A program made the position numbers and the translations under genes. A stretch of DNA of 53,944 nucleotides from NCBI GenBank assembly GCA_016712985.1, contig JADJQA010000027.1, positions 1 to 53,944 on the forward strand, in the 5' to 3' direction. Within the stretch, counting starts at the first letter, position 1. The number at the start of each line of letters is the position of its first letter. The DNA is from Sulfuritalea sp. GTDB lineage: Bacteria; Pseudomonadota; Gammaproteobacteria; Burkholderiales; Rhodocyclaceae. The notes beneath the pieces are model-generated. The model was not told where the DNA came from. It searched no databases and saw nothing but the letters and a program-made list of their open reading frames with translations. Below are positions 41,356 through 50,088 of the stretch, in pieces.

Positions 41356-42633
41356 TCAGCCCAGCGTATCCGCCCAGATGTTCTTCGCCCAGGCCTCGGC
41401 AAACTTGCCTTCGATGTCGGTCGGTGCGCTCGACAGTCCGCCGGCGCCGGCCACGGCCTTGAAGGTCTTGTCTCTGGCGTCGTAGGTGTGCACCGAGGCG
41501 ACATGCACCACGTTGCGGTCGTCGACATAGCTGTAGCAGGTGTTGTTCACCACCGGCTCCGGATTGACCGGCTGCCCGGCAAGCAGGTTGATGATCGCCG
41601 CTGCCGCCACCTTGGCCTGCGAATTGGCCATGTGGCCTGACTTCGGCATGCCCGGCGCGGAGAAAGTCGCATCGCCGATCACATGCACGTTCTTCGCCAC
41701 ATCACTTTCCAGCGTCAGCCAGTCGACGCCGACCCAAAGCTTGTTCTTGTTGATGAAGGGCCCGGCGATCGCGCCGGCGATCTGCGGCGGAATCAGGTTC
41801 AGCACGTCGGCCTTGACCGGATCGCCGAACTCGAAACGCAGGGTTCGCGTCACCGCGTCCAGCGCGGTGATGTTGTGCTCCTTGCGGTATTCGAGGATGC
41901 CCTTGTACTGGTCGTCCCAAGCCTTGGTGAACAGGCCTTTCTTCGAGACGATGTCCGGGTTGGCATCGAGGATCAGCAGCTTTGCCCTGGGCTTGTGCGT
42001 CTTCAGGTAGTGCGCGATTACGCTGGCGCGCTCGTAGGGTCCGGGCGGGCAACGGTAGGGGGCCTTGGGGATCGCGATCGCCACCAGACCGCCATCCTTG
42101 AGGTCCTCAAGTTGCTTGCGCAGGGCGACGGTTTGCGGTCCGGCCTTCCACGAGTGGAATATCTGCGTTTCGACGATCTCGCGAGTCAGTCCCGGCACGG
42201 CGTCGTAGAGGAAATCGATGCCGGGCGCGAGCAACAGCCGGTCGTACGACAGGCTGTCGCCGTTGGCCAGCTTGACGCTGCGCTTGTCGCTGTCGATGCC
42301 ACTGACCTCGCCCTGGATCAGGCGCACGCCGTGCTTCCTGAGGCCCTCGTAGCCATGTGTGATGTCGGCGATGCTTCGAGTACCTCCCAGCACCAGGTTG
42401 GACACCGGGCAGGAAACGAAATTGGGATTGCGTTCCACCAGCGTGACATGGACGCTGCCCTGACTCCATAGCCGGATGTACTTGGCCGCCGTGGCTCCGC
42501 CATAGCCGCCACCGACCACCACCACGTGACCGGGCGGCCTGACGCTCCCGGCACACCCGGCAATGGCGCCCAGGGCGGAGAGTGTGGCGCCCGCAGCTGA
42601 AAGCTTGAGGAATTCGCGTCGGTTGGATGTCAT
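41356..42633 (-). CDS. fccB: flavocytochrome c sulfide dehydrogenase, flavoprotein subunit
   Basis: 425 residues from ATG 42633. Tat signal peptide SNRREFLKLSAAGATLSALG ahead of a Cys-containing GAIAGCAG. FAD-binding GHVVVVGGGYGGATAAKYIR. The two redox-active cysteines are in NFVSCPVSNLVLGGTRS and APYRCPPGPYERASV. Further on, SHMANSQAKVAAAAIINLLA and the C-terminal FCSD domain. It oxidises sulfide to sulfur/polysulfide and passes electrons to the c-type subunit, encoded 10 bases upstream. SoxF, the same family in Sox operons, is the alternative name; no other sox genes are in the window. Exported folded with its cofactor, as the RR motif shows. Confidence 0.92.
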   Translation of the reverse strand: MTSNRREFLKLSAAGATLSALGAIAGCAGSVRPPGHVVVVGGGYGGATAAKYIRLWSQGSVHVTLVERNPNFVSCPVSNLVLGGTRSIADITHGYEGLRKHGVRLIQGEVSGIDSDKRSVKLANGDSLSYDRLLLAPGIDFLYDAVPGLTREIVETQIFHSWKAGPQTVALRKQLEDLKDGGLVAIAIPKAPYRCPPGPYERASVIAHYLKTHKPRAKLLILDANPDIVSKKGLFTKAWDDQYKGILEYRKEHNITALDAVTRTLRFEFGDPVKADVLNLIPPQIAGAIAGPFINKNKLWVGVDWLTLESDVAKNVHVIGDATFSAPGMPKSGHMANSQAKVAAAAIINLLAGQPVNPEPVVNNTCYSYVDDRNVVHVASVHTYDARDKTFKAVAGAGGLSSAPTDIEGKFAEAWAKNIWADTLG

Positions 42634-42643
42634 GTCGATGTCC

Positions 42644-42955
42644 TCACTTCCTTTGCGCGGCGAGGTAGCCGGCAATGGCCTCGATTTGCGCATCGTCGTA
42701 GCCTTTGGCCAGTTGATTCATCACGGTCGCCGGCTTCTCGCCGCTCTTGAAGGCCTTCAGCGTTTGCACCAGGGTGTCCTTGGGGACTCCGGCCAGATTG
42801 GCATTGATGCCGGCGGTCTTGCCGTCGGTGCCGTGGCAGGCGGCGCAGGTCGCAGCCAGGTTGCGACCGAGGTTGGGGTCGGCAGCGTATGCCGTGCCCG
42901 AGAGCAGGGACAGCGCTGAAATCAGCAGGGTGATCGATGCGAGGGGGCGTTTCAT
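42644..42955 (-). CDS. fccA: class I c-type cytochrome, partner of FccB
   Basis: 103 residues. Signal peptide MKRPLASITLLISALSLLSG, cut after AYA. One haem site AATCAACHGTDGKTAG and the distal Met in PATVMNQLAKGYDDAQ. At about 80 mature residues it is a monohaem cytochrome, shorter than the dihaem FccA of Allochromatium, so it corresponds to the small cytochrome subunit (SoxE/FccA-like). It is placed directly before fccB and likely cotranscribed. It would accept electrons from the flavoprotein in the periplasm. Confidence 0.88.
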   Translation of the reverse strand: MKRPLASITLLISALSLLSGTAYAADPNLGRNLAATCAACHGTDGKTAGINANLAGVPKDTLVQTLKAFKSGEKPATVMNQLAKGYDDAQIEAIAGYLAAQRK

Positions 42956-43151
42956 GAGGGTCTTCCTTTTCGGGATTGATGACTGGATTCAAGGGTAGCA
43001 AAGCCTTGCGTGCTTCGTTCGAAGAAGATTTGCTAAGCATATGCGGCAGCGTGCAAGGAACCGGGCGAAATCGCCGCAGCGTCAATCCGCAAACGGCCCC
43101 AACGCGGCCGTTGTCACTGCCTGAAGTCCAGCGTCCAGGCGGCGAAGGACA

Positions 43152-43771
43152 TCAGACCTCCAGGTGCTGGAACAGCACCGTCGACAGATAGCGCGCGCCG
43201 AACCAGGGAATGATGACAACGACCAGCTTGCCCTTGTTCTTGGGCTGCTTTGCGACTTCCAGTGCCGCACAAACCGGCGTGCCTTCAGCACTTTGCCGAC
43301 GCTGGTGACGGTTCCGCCGGTACCGATGCCGGAGACGAAGATGTCGACTTGGCGGTCGGTGTCCTGCCAGATCTCTTCGGCCGTGGTATTGCGATGAATT
43401 TCCGGATTGGCCGAATTCTCGAACTGCTGGGGAATGAAGTAGCGCGGGTCGGCTGTGGCATGTTCCTGGGCCTTCTTCAACGCGCCGGGCATGCCTTCCG
43501 GTCCCGGCGTGAGGATCAACTCGGCGCCGTAGGCCTTGAGGATCAGGCGACGCTCCCGGCTCATGGTATCCGGCTTGATCTTGCCGGCCTTTTCGGCGGC
43601 ATCGAGCATCGACACGGCAATGCGATCCTTGACGCTGTGCGCCGGGTTGAAGAACTCGAGCTTGAGGGCGATGGTGCCCGCACCTTCAAACGCTTTCCCG
43701 GCGTTGATCCGGTTCAGCCTGACCAGCGGGGTGTTGCCGATCAGTTCGGCAACGTTATTGGCGATCTTCAT
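43152..43771 (-). pseudogene. cysK: cysteine synthase A with two internal deletions
   Basis: The start (MKIANNVAELIGNTPLVRLN, ATG 43771) and the PLP-lysine block KLEFFNPAHSVKDRIAVSML are normal. After AEKAGKIKPDT the sequence jumps in frame to MSRERRLILKAYGAELILTP: the block of about 30 residues containing the T-S-G-N-T-G substrate loop is missing. After GIGTGGTVTSVGKVLKARR a second block of about 110 residues is missing and the frame changes; the true end then reads CAALEVAKQPKNKGKLVVVI and YLSTVLFQHLEV, stopping at 43152. The product could not bind substrate. The first junction lies in a short shared ACCAT(G), as expected of slippage between small direct repeats. It closes the sulfate-assimilation cluster. 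Confidence 0.88.
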
Positions 43772-43939
43772 GCTTGAACTCCTTGGTGATGATGGGTCTG
43801 AGGGCGGTGGGTGGCCTGCGCGATCGAACCGCGCAAGACCTGTCCTCGAATCTGCGCGATTGCGGGCCCCGGCGCGCAGGAGAAAGGGCAGCAGCGCATA
43901 TAGGGCGAGCAGGAATGCAAGGCGCCACTCCATGGCCGG

Positions 43940-44332
43940 CTATTCGCGACTGGCATTGTTGCGCCCTGGCCGCTTGACCTGCCAGCCCCACTGTTCCAGC
44001 AGATGCTGCGCGTGTTCGAGGCGTCGATTGATGCGGTCCTGCCGCTCGGACTCCCTGGCATCTGTGGAGACAGGCGGACGCAGGTCATGGCCGTGGCCGG
44101 CGAGCCAGGCGAGTACATGTGCCAGGCCTTTTTCGCCGAGCCCCGGAGCCGACTCCAAACGAGCCAGACCGAGGCGAGCCACGTCCAGCGGCTTGAATTC
44201 GGCTCGATTGAGCAAGCGCCGCAGCACGTTGAGTTCGCGGCGGTTGAGTTCCAGACCCAGGGCTTGGGCTTCGGTGGTTGGGTGACGGGCCACGGCGTTA
44301 CTGTGGAGGTCTTGCGGTCGCAGTCCAACCAA
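43940..44332 (-). CDS. small basic protein with a helix-hairpin-helix-like segment
   Basis: 130 residues between cysB and the cysK remnant, same strand. The segment LNRRELNVLRRLLNRAEFKP then LESAPGLGEKGLAHVLAWLA has the look of the helix-hairpin-helix of the RNA polymerase alpha C-terminal domain (R-x-L-N-x-L-x-R and G-L-G-x-K-x-L). The C-terminus is charged (QHLLEQWGWQVKRPGRNNAS). No other motif. It starts 61 bases after the cysB stop. Possible DNA- or polymerase-contacting protein, by resemblance only. Confidence 0.55.
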   Translation of the reverse strand: MVGLRPQDLHSNAVARHPTTEAQALGLELNRRELNVLRRLLNRAEFKPLDVARLGLARLESAPGLGEKGLAHVLAWLAGHGHDLRPPVSTDARESERQDRINRRLEHAQHLLEQWGWQVKRPGRNNASRE

Positions 44333-44393
44333 GAAAAATCGCTATCGATATTCGCGCACGCGAAATCCTGCCGGTTCGCGCATGCAGGCGTGG

Positions 44394-45338
44394 CTACTGG
44401 AGATCCAGATCGTCCTTGCCTGGGGTGAGCGCCGCGCGCACCGCGGTTTCGGTGAGGTCGGCCGCGCAGAGTTCGATGAAGCGATAGGCAAAGCCGCGCA
44501 GGTAATGGCCGCGCCGTACCGCGATGCGGGTGGTGTTGGCCGGGAAGATTTCGGCGCCTTCCAGCAGCACCAGCCCTTCATCCTTTTTCGGGTGATACGC
44601 CATCGAGGCGACGATGCCGATGCCTAGGCCGAGCTCGACATAGGTCTTGATCACGTCGGCATCGAGCGCCGACATCACGATGTCGGGCGTGAGTCCGGCG
44701 TCGGCGAAGGCGCGGTCGATGCGGCTGCGGCCGGTGAAACCTTCGTGGTAGGTGATCAGCGGGTTCTCGGCCAGATCGGCGAGCGTGAAACGGCCGGCGG
44801 CGGCGAGCGGGTGGCCTTTTGGCACGATGGCGGCGTGCCGCCACTCGTACCACGGAAAGGCCACCAGGTCGGGTTGCTCATCCAGCGCCTCGGTGGCAAC
44901 GCCGATATCGGCGGAGCCTTCGCGCAGCATCGCGACGATCTCCTTCGGGCTGCCCTGATGCAGCGCCAGATGCACCTTGGGGAAGGCCGCCTTGAACTTC
45001 GCCACGATCTCAGGCAACGCGTAGCGGGCCTGGGTATGCGTGGTGACGACGGTGAGCTGCCCGACATCGCGATTGGAGAACTGCTCGGCCAGGCGCTTGA
45101 TGTTGAGCGCATCGAGCAGCATGCGCTCGACGATGCCGACCATTTCCTTGCCGGGATCGGTGAGGCCCGTCAGACGCTTGCCGCGGCGGATGAAAAGCTC
45201 GATGCCGAGCTCGTCCTCCAGGTCCTTGATGTGCTTGGACACCCCGGACTGCGAGGTGTAGAGCGCGTTGGCGACTTCGGTCAGGTTGAAGTCGCGCCGT
45301 ACCGCTTCACGGATGATGCGCAGTTGCTGGAAATTCAT
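44394..45338 (-). CDS. cysB: LysR-type regulator CysB
   Basis: 314 residues. N-terminal helix-turn-helix MNFQQLRIIREAVRRDFNLT then EVANALYTSQSGVSKHIKDL, wording specific to CysB/Cbl. The ligand-binding domain contains TTHTQARYALPEIVAKFKAA, LHQGSPKEIVAMLREGSADI and PLITYHEGFTGRSRIDRAF, including the Thr/Gln cluster that binds the acetylserine-type inducer and sulfate. It activates sulfate-assimilation genes under sulfur limitation. Its ATG overlaps the cysA stop by four bases, so it is made from the transport operon it presumably controls, a feedback arrangement. Cbl is the alternative; the position and sequence favour CysB. Confidence 0.93.
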   Translation of the reverse strand: MNFQQLRIIREAVRRDFNLTEVANALYTSQSGVSKHIKDLEDELGIELFIRRGKRLTGLTDPGKEMVGIVERMLLDALNIKRLAEQFSNRDVGQLTVVTTHTQARYALPEIVAKFKAAFPKVHLALHQGSPKEIVAMLREGSADIGVATEALDEQPDLVAFPWYEWRHAAIVPKGHPLAAAGRFTLADLAENPLITYHEGFTGRSRIDRAFADAGLTPDIVMSALDADVIKTYVELGLGIGIVASMAYHPKKDEGLVLLEGAEIFPANTTRIAVRRGHYLRGFAYRFIELCAADLTETAVRAALTPGKDDLDLQ

Positions 45339-46168
45339 GCCGCCAGATCGATCCTGGAAAGTGCCGGACTGTCCGCGTCGTTCACCGCATGCAGGACGTA
45401 GCCGCGATGCCTGATCTTGGCCTCGACCAGCCAGGCCGGGCCATGGTCGTCGAGGTTGACGAAGTCTGCCACAAACGCTGTCCCCGGTTGCTCGACGACT
45501 TCGCGCGGCGTGCCGGTCTGCTCGATCCGGCCATGGTTCATCAGCACCACGCGGTCGGCGACTTCGAGCGCTTCTTCCTGGTCATGGGTGACGAAGATGC
45601 TGGTGATGTGCAACTCGTCGTGGAGGCGGCGCAGCCACTGGCGCAGTTCCTTGCGCACCTTGGCATCGAGCGCGCCGAAGGGCTCGTCGAGCAGCAATAC
45701 GCGCGGCTCGACCGCCAGCGCGCGGGCCAGGGCGATGCGCTGGCGCTGGCCGCCCGAGAGCTGGGCGGGGTAGCGGTCGGCGAGGAAGTCGAGCTGCACC
45801 AGCGTCAGCAGTTCATGCACCTTGCGCTGGATCTCGGCTTCGCTCGGCCGTTGCCGGCGCGGCTTGACGCGCAGGCCGAAGGCGACGTTCTCGAACACGC
45901 TCATGTGGCGGAACAGCGCGTAGTGCTGAAACACAAAGCCGACTTGACGCTCGCGCACATGCGTGTCGGAGGCGTCGTCGCCTTCGAGCAGCACGGTGCC
46001 GGAATCGGCCGCTTCGAGTCCGGCGATGATGCGCAACAGCGTAGTCTTGCCGCATCCCGAGGGGCCGAGCAGGGCCACCAGTTCGCCGCTGGGAAACTCC
46101 AGCGAGACATCGTCCAGCGCGACGAAGTTGCCGAACGACTTGCGGATATTTTTCACTTCGATGCTCAT
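45335..46168 (-). CDS. cysA: sulfate/thiosulfate ABC transporter ATPase, short C-terminus
   Basis: 277 residues. Walker A ALLGPSGCGKTTLLRIIAGL, Q-loop VGFVFQHYALFRHMSVFENV, signature PAQLSGGQRQRIALARALAV, Walker B VLLLDEPFGALDAKVRKEL and the switch His in SIFVTHDQEEALEVADRVVL. The nucleotide-binding domain is complete. After GTAFVADF the C-terminal TOBE-like regulatory domain (about 100-120 residues in CysA) is replaced by 43 residues ending SPALSRIDLAA. So the ATPase should work but regulation may differ, or a block was lost as in cysK. It starts 99 bases after cysW and overlaps cysB by four bases. Confidence 0.9.
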   Translation of the reverse strand: MSIEVKNIRKSFGNFVALDDVSLEFPSGELVALLGPSGCGKTTLLRIIAGLEAADSGTVLLEGDDASDTHVRERQVGFVFQHYALFRHMSVFENVAFGLRVKPRRQRPSEAEIQRKVHELLTLVQLDFLADRYPAQLSGGQRQRIALARALAVEPRVLLLDEPFGALDAKVRKELRQWLRRLHDELHITSIFVTHDQEEALEVADRVVLMNHGRIEQTGTPREVVEQPGTAFVADFVNLDDHGPAWLVEAKIRHRGYVLHAVNDADSPALSRIDLAA

Positions 46169-46267
46169 TGCGACACCCCGCAGAGCCGTCTCAGGGGCGG
46201 GGATTTTCGGCGTGGGGTTCGGTTCCCCGCGGGGGGCGCGAGGGACTTCGAGCGTGGGGGTTCATAT

Positions 46268-47164
46268 TTACTCCGTGGATGCCGCCATGGCTCTGGCGTG
46301 CTGGTATTCGATGAAGGTCTTGATCGCCAGCGTCACCAGCGCCAGCAGGGCGAGGATCGAGGCGACGGCAAAGGCGGCGGCGAAGTTGTATTCGTTGTAG
46401 AGGATTTCGACGTGTAGCGGCAAGGTGTTGGTCAGGCCGCGGATGTGGCCGGAGACCACCGAGACGGCGCCGAACTCGCCCATCGCGCGGGCGTTGCACA
46501 GGATCACGCCATACAGCAGGCCCCATTTCACATTGGGCAGGGTGACGCGCCAGAACGCCTGCCAGCCGGTGGCGCCGAGCACGATGGCGGCCTCTTCCTC
46601 CTCGCGGCCCTGGGCTTCCATCAGCGGGATCAGCTCGCGGGCGACGAAGGGGAAGGTGACGAAGATCGTGGCGAGCACGATGCCCGGCACGGCGAAGATG
46701 ACCTTCAGATCGTGCTCGGCGGCCCATGGCCCCACCCAGCCCTGGGCGCCGAAGATCAGCACCCAGACCAGGCCTGCGATGACCGGCGAAACCGAGAAGG
46801 GCAGGTCGATCAGGGTGATCAGGAACTGCTTGCCGCGAAACTCGAACTTGGCGATGGCCCAGGCGGCCGCGATGCCGAACACCAGGTTGAGCGGCACGCT
46901 GATCGCGGCGGCGAGCAGCGTCAGCCGGATCGCCGACAGCGCGTCGGGATCGGTCAGCGCCGTCAGGTAAGTGCCCCAGCCCTTGCGCAGCGCCTCGACG
47001 AAGACGGCCACCAGTGGCAGCAGCAGAAAGAAGGCGAAGAAGGCCAGCGAGAGCGTCAGCAGGGTCCAGCGCAGCCAGTTCGCTTCGCGCGTGGCTGGGC
47101 TGGCCTGGTAGTCGAAGTGGCCGAGCGTACCGGCGGGCACATGCAGGGCAGCAGCGGCGGCCAT
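46268..47164 (-). CDS. cysW: sulfate ABC transporter permease CysW
   Basis: 298 residues, six membrane helices. The N-terminal 40 residues are hydrophilic. The ABC-permease coupling loop is in EEEEAAIVLGATGWQAFWRV then TLPNVKWGLLYGVILCNARA. MGEFGAVSVVSGHIRGLTNT and LPLHVEILYNEYNFAAAFAV are strongly CysW-like. With CysT it forms the channel for sulfate/thiosulfate. Its ATG overlaps the cysT stop (ATGA). The gap of 99 bases to cysA contains a GC-rich direct/inverted repeat (GGGGATTTTCGGCGTGGGG at 46198-46216) without a clear role. Confidence 0.94.
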   Translation of the reverse strand: MAAAAALHVPAGTLGHFDYQASPATREANWLRWTLLTLSLAFFAFFLLLPLVAVFVEALRKGWGTYLTALTDPDALSAIRLTLLAAAISVPLNLVFGIAAAWAIAKFEFRGKQFLITLIDLPFSVSPVIAGLVWVLIFGAQGWVGPWAAEHDLKVIFAVPGIVLATIFVTFPFVARELIPLMEAQGREEEEAAIVLGATGWQAFWRVTLPNVKWGLLYGVILCNARAMGEFGAVSVVSGHIRGLTNTLPLHVEILYNEYNFAAAFAVASILALLALVTLAIKTFIEYQHARAMAASTE

Positions 47165-48021
47165 CAGGATTTCCTGCCGGGATTGCGGGTGCGCTGCGAG
47201 GCCTTCCAGCCCTGCAGCGCGTTGATCGCCAGCAGCAAGGCGAAGGACAGCACCAGCATCGCCAGCGCGATGGCGGTGGCGCCGCGGTAGTCGTATTGTT
47301 CCAGCTTGGTGATGATCATCAGCGGCGCGATTTCCGACACCATCGGCATGTTACCGGCGATGAAGATCACCGAGCCGGATTCGCCGACGGCGCGCGCGAA
47401 GGCCAGGGCGAAGCCGGTCAGCAGCGCCGGCGTCAGGATCGGCAGCAGGACCAGGCGGAAGGTCTGCCAGCGCTGGGCCCCGAGGCTGGCCGCAGCCTCT
47501 TCCAGCTCGGTTTCGAGGTCTTCGAGGATGGGTTGCACGGTGCGCACGACGAAAGGCAGGCCGATGAAGATCAGCGCCACCAGGACACCCGTCGGCGTGA
47601 AGGCGACCTTGATGCCGTGGGGTTCGAGGATCGAGCCGATCCAGCCGTTGGGCGCATACAGGGCGGTCAGCGCGATGCCGGCCACCGCGGTGGGCAGCGC
47701 AAAGGGGAGATCGACCAGGGCGTCGATCAGCTTCTTGCCGGGAAAGGAGTAGCGCACCAGGCACCAGGCCAGCATCAGGCCGAACACCGCGTTGATCGCG
47801 GCGGCGATCAGGGCGGCGCCGAAGGACAGCTTGAACGAGGCCACCACGCGCGGCGCCGATACGATGGTCCAGAACTGCTCGAACGTCAGCGTCATCGTCT
47901 TCAGCAGCACCGCCGACAGCGGTATCAGGACGATCAGCGAGAGATACCCGATCGTGTAGCCCAGCGCCAGATGGAAGCCGGGCAGCACGTGGAAGCGGCG
48001 CTTGAACAGGGTCGCACTCAT
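47164..48021 (-). CDS. cysT: sulfate ABC transporter permease CysT (CysU)
   Basis: 285 residues, six membrane helices. The N-terminus MSATLFKRRFHVLPGFHLAL is typical of CysT. Conserved stretches: DALVDLPFALPTAVAGIALT, LEEAAASLGAQRWQTFRLVL (coupling loop) and AFARAVGESGSVIFIAGNMP. It pairs with CysW; overlaps of four bases on both sides (sbp stop, cysW start) show tight translational coupling. Intact. Confidence 0.94.
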   Translation of the reverse strand: MSATLFKRRFHVLPGFHLALGYTIGYLSLIVLIPLSAVLLKTMTLTFEQFWTIVSAPRVVASFKLSFGAALIAAAINAVFGLMLAWCLVRYSFPGKKLIDALVDLPFALPTAVAGIALTALYAPNGWIGSILEPHGIKVAFTPTGVLVALIFIGLPFVVRTVQPILEDLETELEEAAASLGAQRWQTFRLVLLPILTPALLTGFALAFARAVGESGSVIFIAGNMPMVSEIAPLMIITKLEQYDYRGATAIALAMLVLSFALLLAINALQGWKASQRTRNPGRKS

Positions 48022-49046
48022 TTGCGCACGATGATCTGGTCGTAAATCCCGCCGTCGGCGAAGTGCGCCTGCTGCACGGCTTTCCAGCCACCCAGCAGGC
48101 CATCGACGCTGAAGGTCCTGATCGCCGGGAAGCGGGCGGCGTATTTCTTCAGGACCGCCGGATCCCGCGGGCGGAAGTAATGCCGGGCAATGATTTCCTG
48201 GCCTTCCGGCGTGAAGAGGAATTCGAGATAAGCCTGGGCTTGTTTGCGCGTGCCGCGCTTTTCCACCACCTTGTCGACCACCGCCACCGGCGCAGGCGCA
48301 TCGATGCTGACCGAAGGATAGACGATGTCGAACTTGCCCTCGCCGACCTCCTTGCCGATCAGCACCGCCTCGTTTTCAAAGGTGACCAGGACATCGCCGA
48401 CGCCGCGCTGGGTGAAGGTCGTGGTGGCGCCACGGCCGCCGCCGTCGAGTACCGGCACGTTGGCCAACAGTTTGCTTACGAACTCCCGTGCGGCTGCATC
48501 CGCCGCCGTGCCGCCAGCGCCGACTCTTTGCAGCGCATAGCCCCAGGCGGCGAGATACGTGAAGCGGCCGTTGCCCGAGGTCTTGGGGTTGGGCACGATC
48601 ACGGCCAAGCCCGGCCGTGCAAGATCCGACCAGTCCCTGATCTGCTTCGGGTTGCCCTTGCGCACCAGGAACACGCTGGTCGTGGTGTAGGGCGAGGCGT
48701 CATGCGGCAGGCGCTTGCGCCAGTCGGCGGCGACCAGGCCGCCGCGCTCGACCAGGATGTCGATGTCCGGCGACTGATTCATCGTGATCACATCGGCCTC
48801 CAGCCCGGCGGCGACCGACATCGCCTGCTTGCTCGAACCGCCATGCGACTGGTTGATCGTCAGGCTCTCGCCGGTCTTGGCCTTCCAGTGCGCGACAAAG
48901 GTCGGGTGGATGTCCTTGTAGAGCTCGCGGCTGACATCGTAGGAGACATTGAGCAGGGTGGACTCCGTGGCATGCCCCAAGCTGCTAAGGCCGACGGCGA
49001 GGACAAGGGTTGCGGCGAGGATGCGGATGGGGTGGCGTGGCGGCAT
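48018..49046 (-). CDS. sbp: periplasmic sulfate-binding protein of the cys operon (second copy)
   Basis: 342 residues from ATG 49046, which has GGAAG six bases upstream; the open frame extends 18 codons further but without family likeness. Signal peptide PIRILAATLVLAVGLSSLGH, cut near ATA/E. The mature part begins ESTLLNVSYDVSRELYKDIH and contains TGESLTINQSHGGSSKQAMS, IVPNPKTSGNGRFTYLAAWG and DGGGRGATTTFTQRGVGDVL. It is first in the sbp-cysT-cysW-cysA-cysB operon, so it is the dedicated receptor of this permease. The name cysP would also be acceptable. Compared with the copy at 40277 it has a small insertion (VGAGGTAADAAA). Confidence 0.93.
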   Translation of the reverse strand: MPPRHPIRILAATLVLAVGLSSLGHATESTLLNVSYDVSRELYKDIHPTFVAHWKAKTGESLTINQSHGGSSKQAMSVAAGLEADVITMNQSPDIDILVERGGLVAADWRKRLPHDASPYTTTSVFLVRKGNPKQIRDWSDLARPGLAVIVPNPKTSGNGRFTYLAAWGYALQRVGAGGTAADAAAREFVSKLLANVPVLDGGGRGATTTFTQRGVGDVLVTFENEAVLIGKEVGEGKFDIVYPSVSIDAPAPVAVVDKVVEKRGTRKQAQAYLEFLFTPEGQEIIARHYFRPRDPAVLKKYAARFPAIRTFSVDGLLGGWKAVQQAHFADGGIYDQIIVRK

Positions 49047-49362
49047 CGTGAACTTCCGGAAACGTGATCGACTCAGCGAGTCTAGGCAGGCATGCCGCAA
49101 CGCGGAAATAAGGATTTCTGCTTTGCTTATGCATCAAACGAGGGTTGATCGCACTCCGATTGTTCCTGAAAGCTGAAAGCGCCTGCCGAGGTTAACGTCG
49201 GCGTGGGTGCTGGGTAATACAGATCGCCGGAGCAAGAGAGCTTGTGCGCTCGTCCTTGGGCGACAATGACGGTTCTGCGGCGCCAGGCCGATGGGTATGT
49301 TGTCCCGCAGGAATCCTCCCCGGCGCAACGGCGACGGGGCCAGCCCGGGACCCAATGCATTC
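49047..49362. other. divergent intergenic region upstream of the cys operon
   Basis: 316 bases between the binding-protein start (reverse) and the methyltransferase start (forward). An AT-rich stretch at 49104-49138 (GGAAATAAGGATTTCTGCTT then TGCTTATGCATC) stands out against the GC-rich surroundings and is where a CysB site and promoter for the cys operon would be expected. No hairpin terminator or RNA gene seen. Confidence 0.45.
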
Positions 49363-49998
49363 ATGAAACTCGATCCAGAATCGCTGCAACAAATCGTTCG
49401 CCGCACCCTCGACCACTATCAGGCGCGCGCCGAGGCCTTCTGGGAAGGTACGCGCTACCACGACGTCGAACAGAACATCGAGGCCTTGTTGCGGCACATC
49501 AAGACCGCGCCGCCATTCACGCTACTGGATCTTGGCTGCGGTCCGGGACGCGACTTGCTCACCTTCGCGCAGCGCGGCCACCGCGTCATCGGTCTCGAAG
49601 GGGCGCCGGCGCTGGCTGATATGGCGCGAGCCCACAGCGCCTGCGAAGTCTGGGAACAGGATTTTCTTCAATTGGACTTGCCGGAGGCCTGCTTCGACGG
49701 GATATTCGCCAACGCCTCGTTGTTCCACGTGCCGCGCCAGGAGTTGCCGCGCGTCTTGCGGCAGTTGCATGCGACGCTGAAATCGCAAGGCGTGTTGTTC
49801 AGCTCGAATCCGCGCGGCAACAATGAAGAGAGCATCAACGGTGAGCGCTACGGCGCCTACCACGACCTCGTCGCATGGAGTGCCTTTCTTGCTGCAGCCG
49901 GTTTTGTCGAACTCGAGCATTACTACCGGCCAGCCGGTTTGCCCCGAGAGCAACAACCGTGGCTGGCCAGCGTCTGGCGCAAGGGGGATCTCCCCTGA
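49363..49998 (+). CDS. class I SAM-dependent methyltransferase
   Basis: 211 residues from ATG 49363 (MKLDPESLQQIVRRTLDHYQ). SAM-binding motif I FTLLDLGCGPGRDLLTFAQR, the acidic ribose-binding end of strand 2 in RVIGLEGAPALADMARAH, and motif IV CFDGIFANASLFHVPRQELP. The N-terminal YQARAEAFWEGTRYHDVEQN is typical of small methyltransferases that act on unknown small molecules (tellurite-resistance TehB and thiopurine-type relatives). The substrate is not inferable. Followed by a bidirectional terminator. Confidence 0.85.
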   Translation: MKLDPESLQQIVRRTLDHYQARAEAFWEGTRYHDVEQNIEALLRHIKTAPPFTLLDLGCGPGRDLLTFAQRGHRVIGLEGAPALADMARAHSACEVWEQDFLQLDLPEACFDGIFANASLFHVPRQELPRVLRQLHATLKSQGVLFSSNPRGNNEESINGERYGAYHDLVAWSAFLAAAGFVELEHYYRPAGLPREQQPWLASVWRKGDLP

Positions 49999-50045
49999 GC
50001 TTCCTCTGGTCGCGGGCATACCGTCTCCGCTTCCGGCAGAGAAAT

Positions 50046-50072
50046 AAAAAAAGCGGGCCGCAGCCCGCTTTT
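50046..50072. terminator. bidirectional intrinsic terminator
   Basis: AAAGCGGGC-CGCA-GCCCGCTTT with an A-run on the left and T's on the right, located between the convergent methyltransferase and the Lys-rich repeat protein; it can serve both. Confidence 0.88.
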
Positions 50073-50088
50073 CCGAGGTCAGGACGTT

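Noticed and set aside
43082..43933. A 283-residue cysteine synthase with a membrane N-terminus
   Set aside because: The N-terminal extension is just upstream open sequence in frame; the family start is the ATG at 43771, and the C-terminal 60 residues are out-of-frame translation after a deletion.
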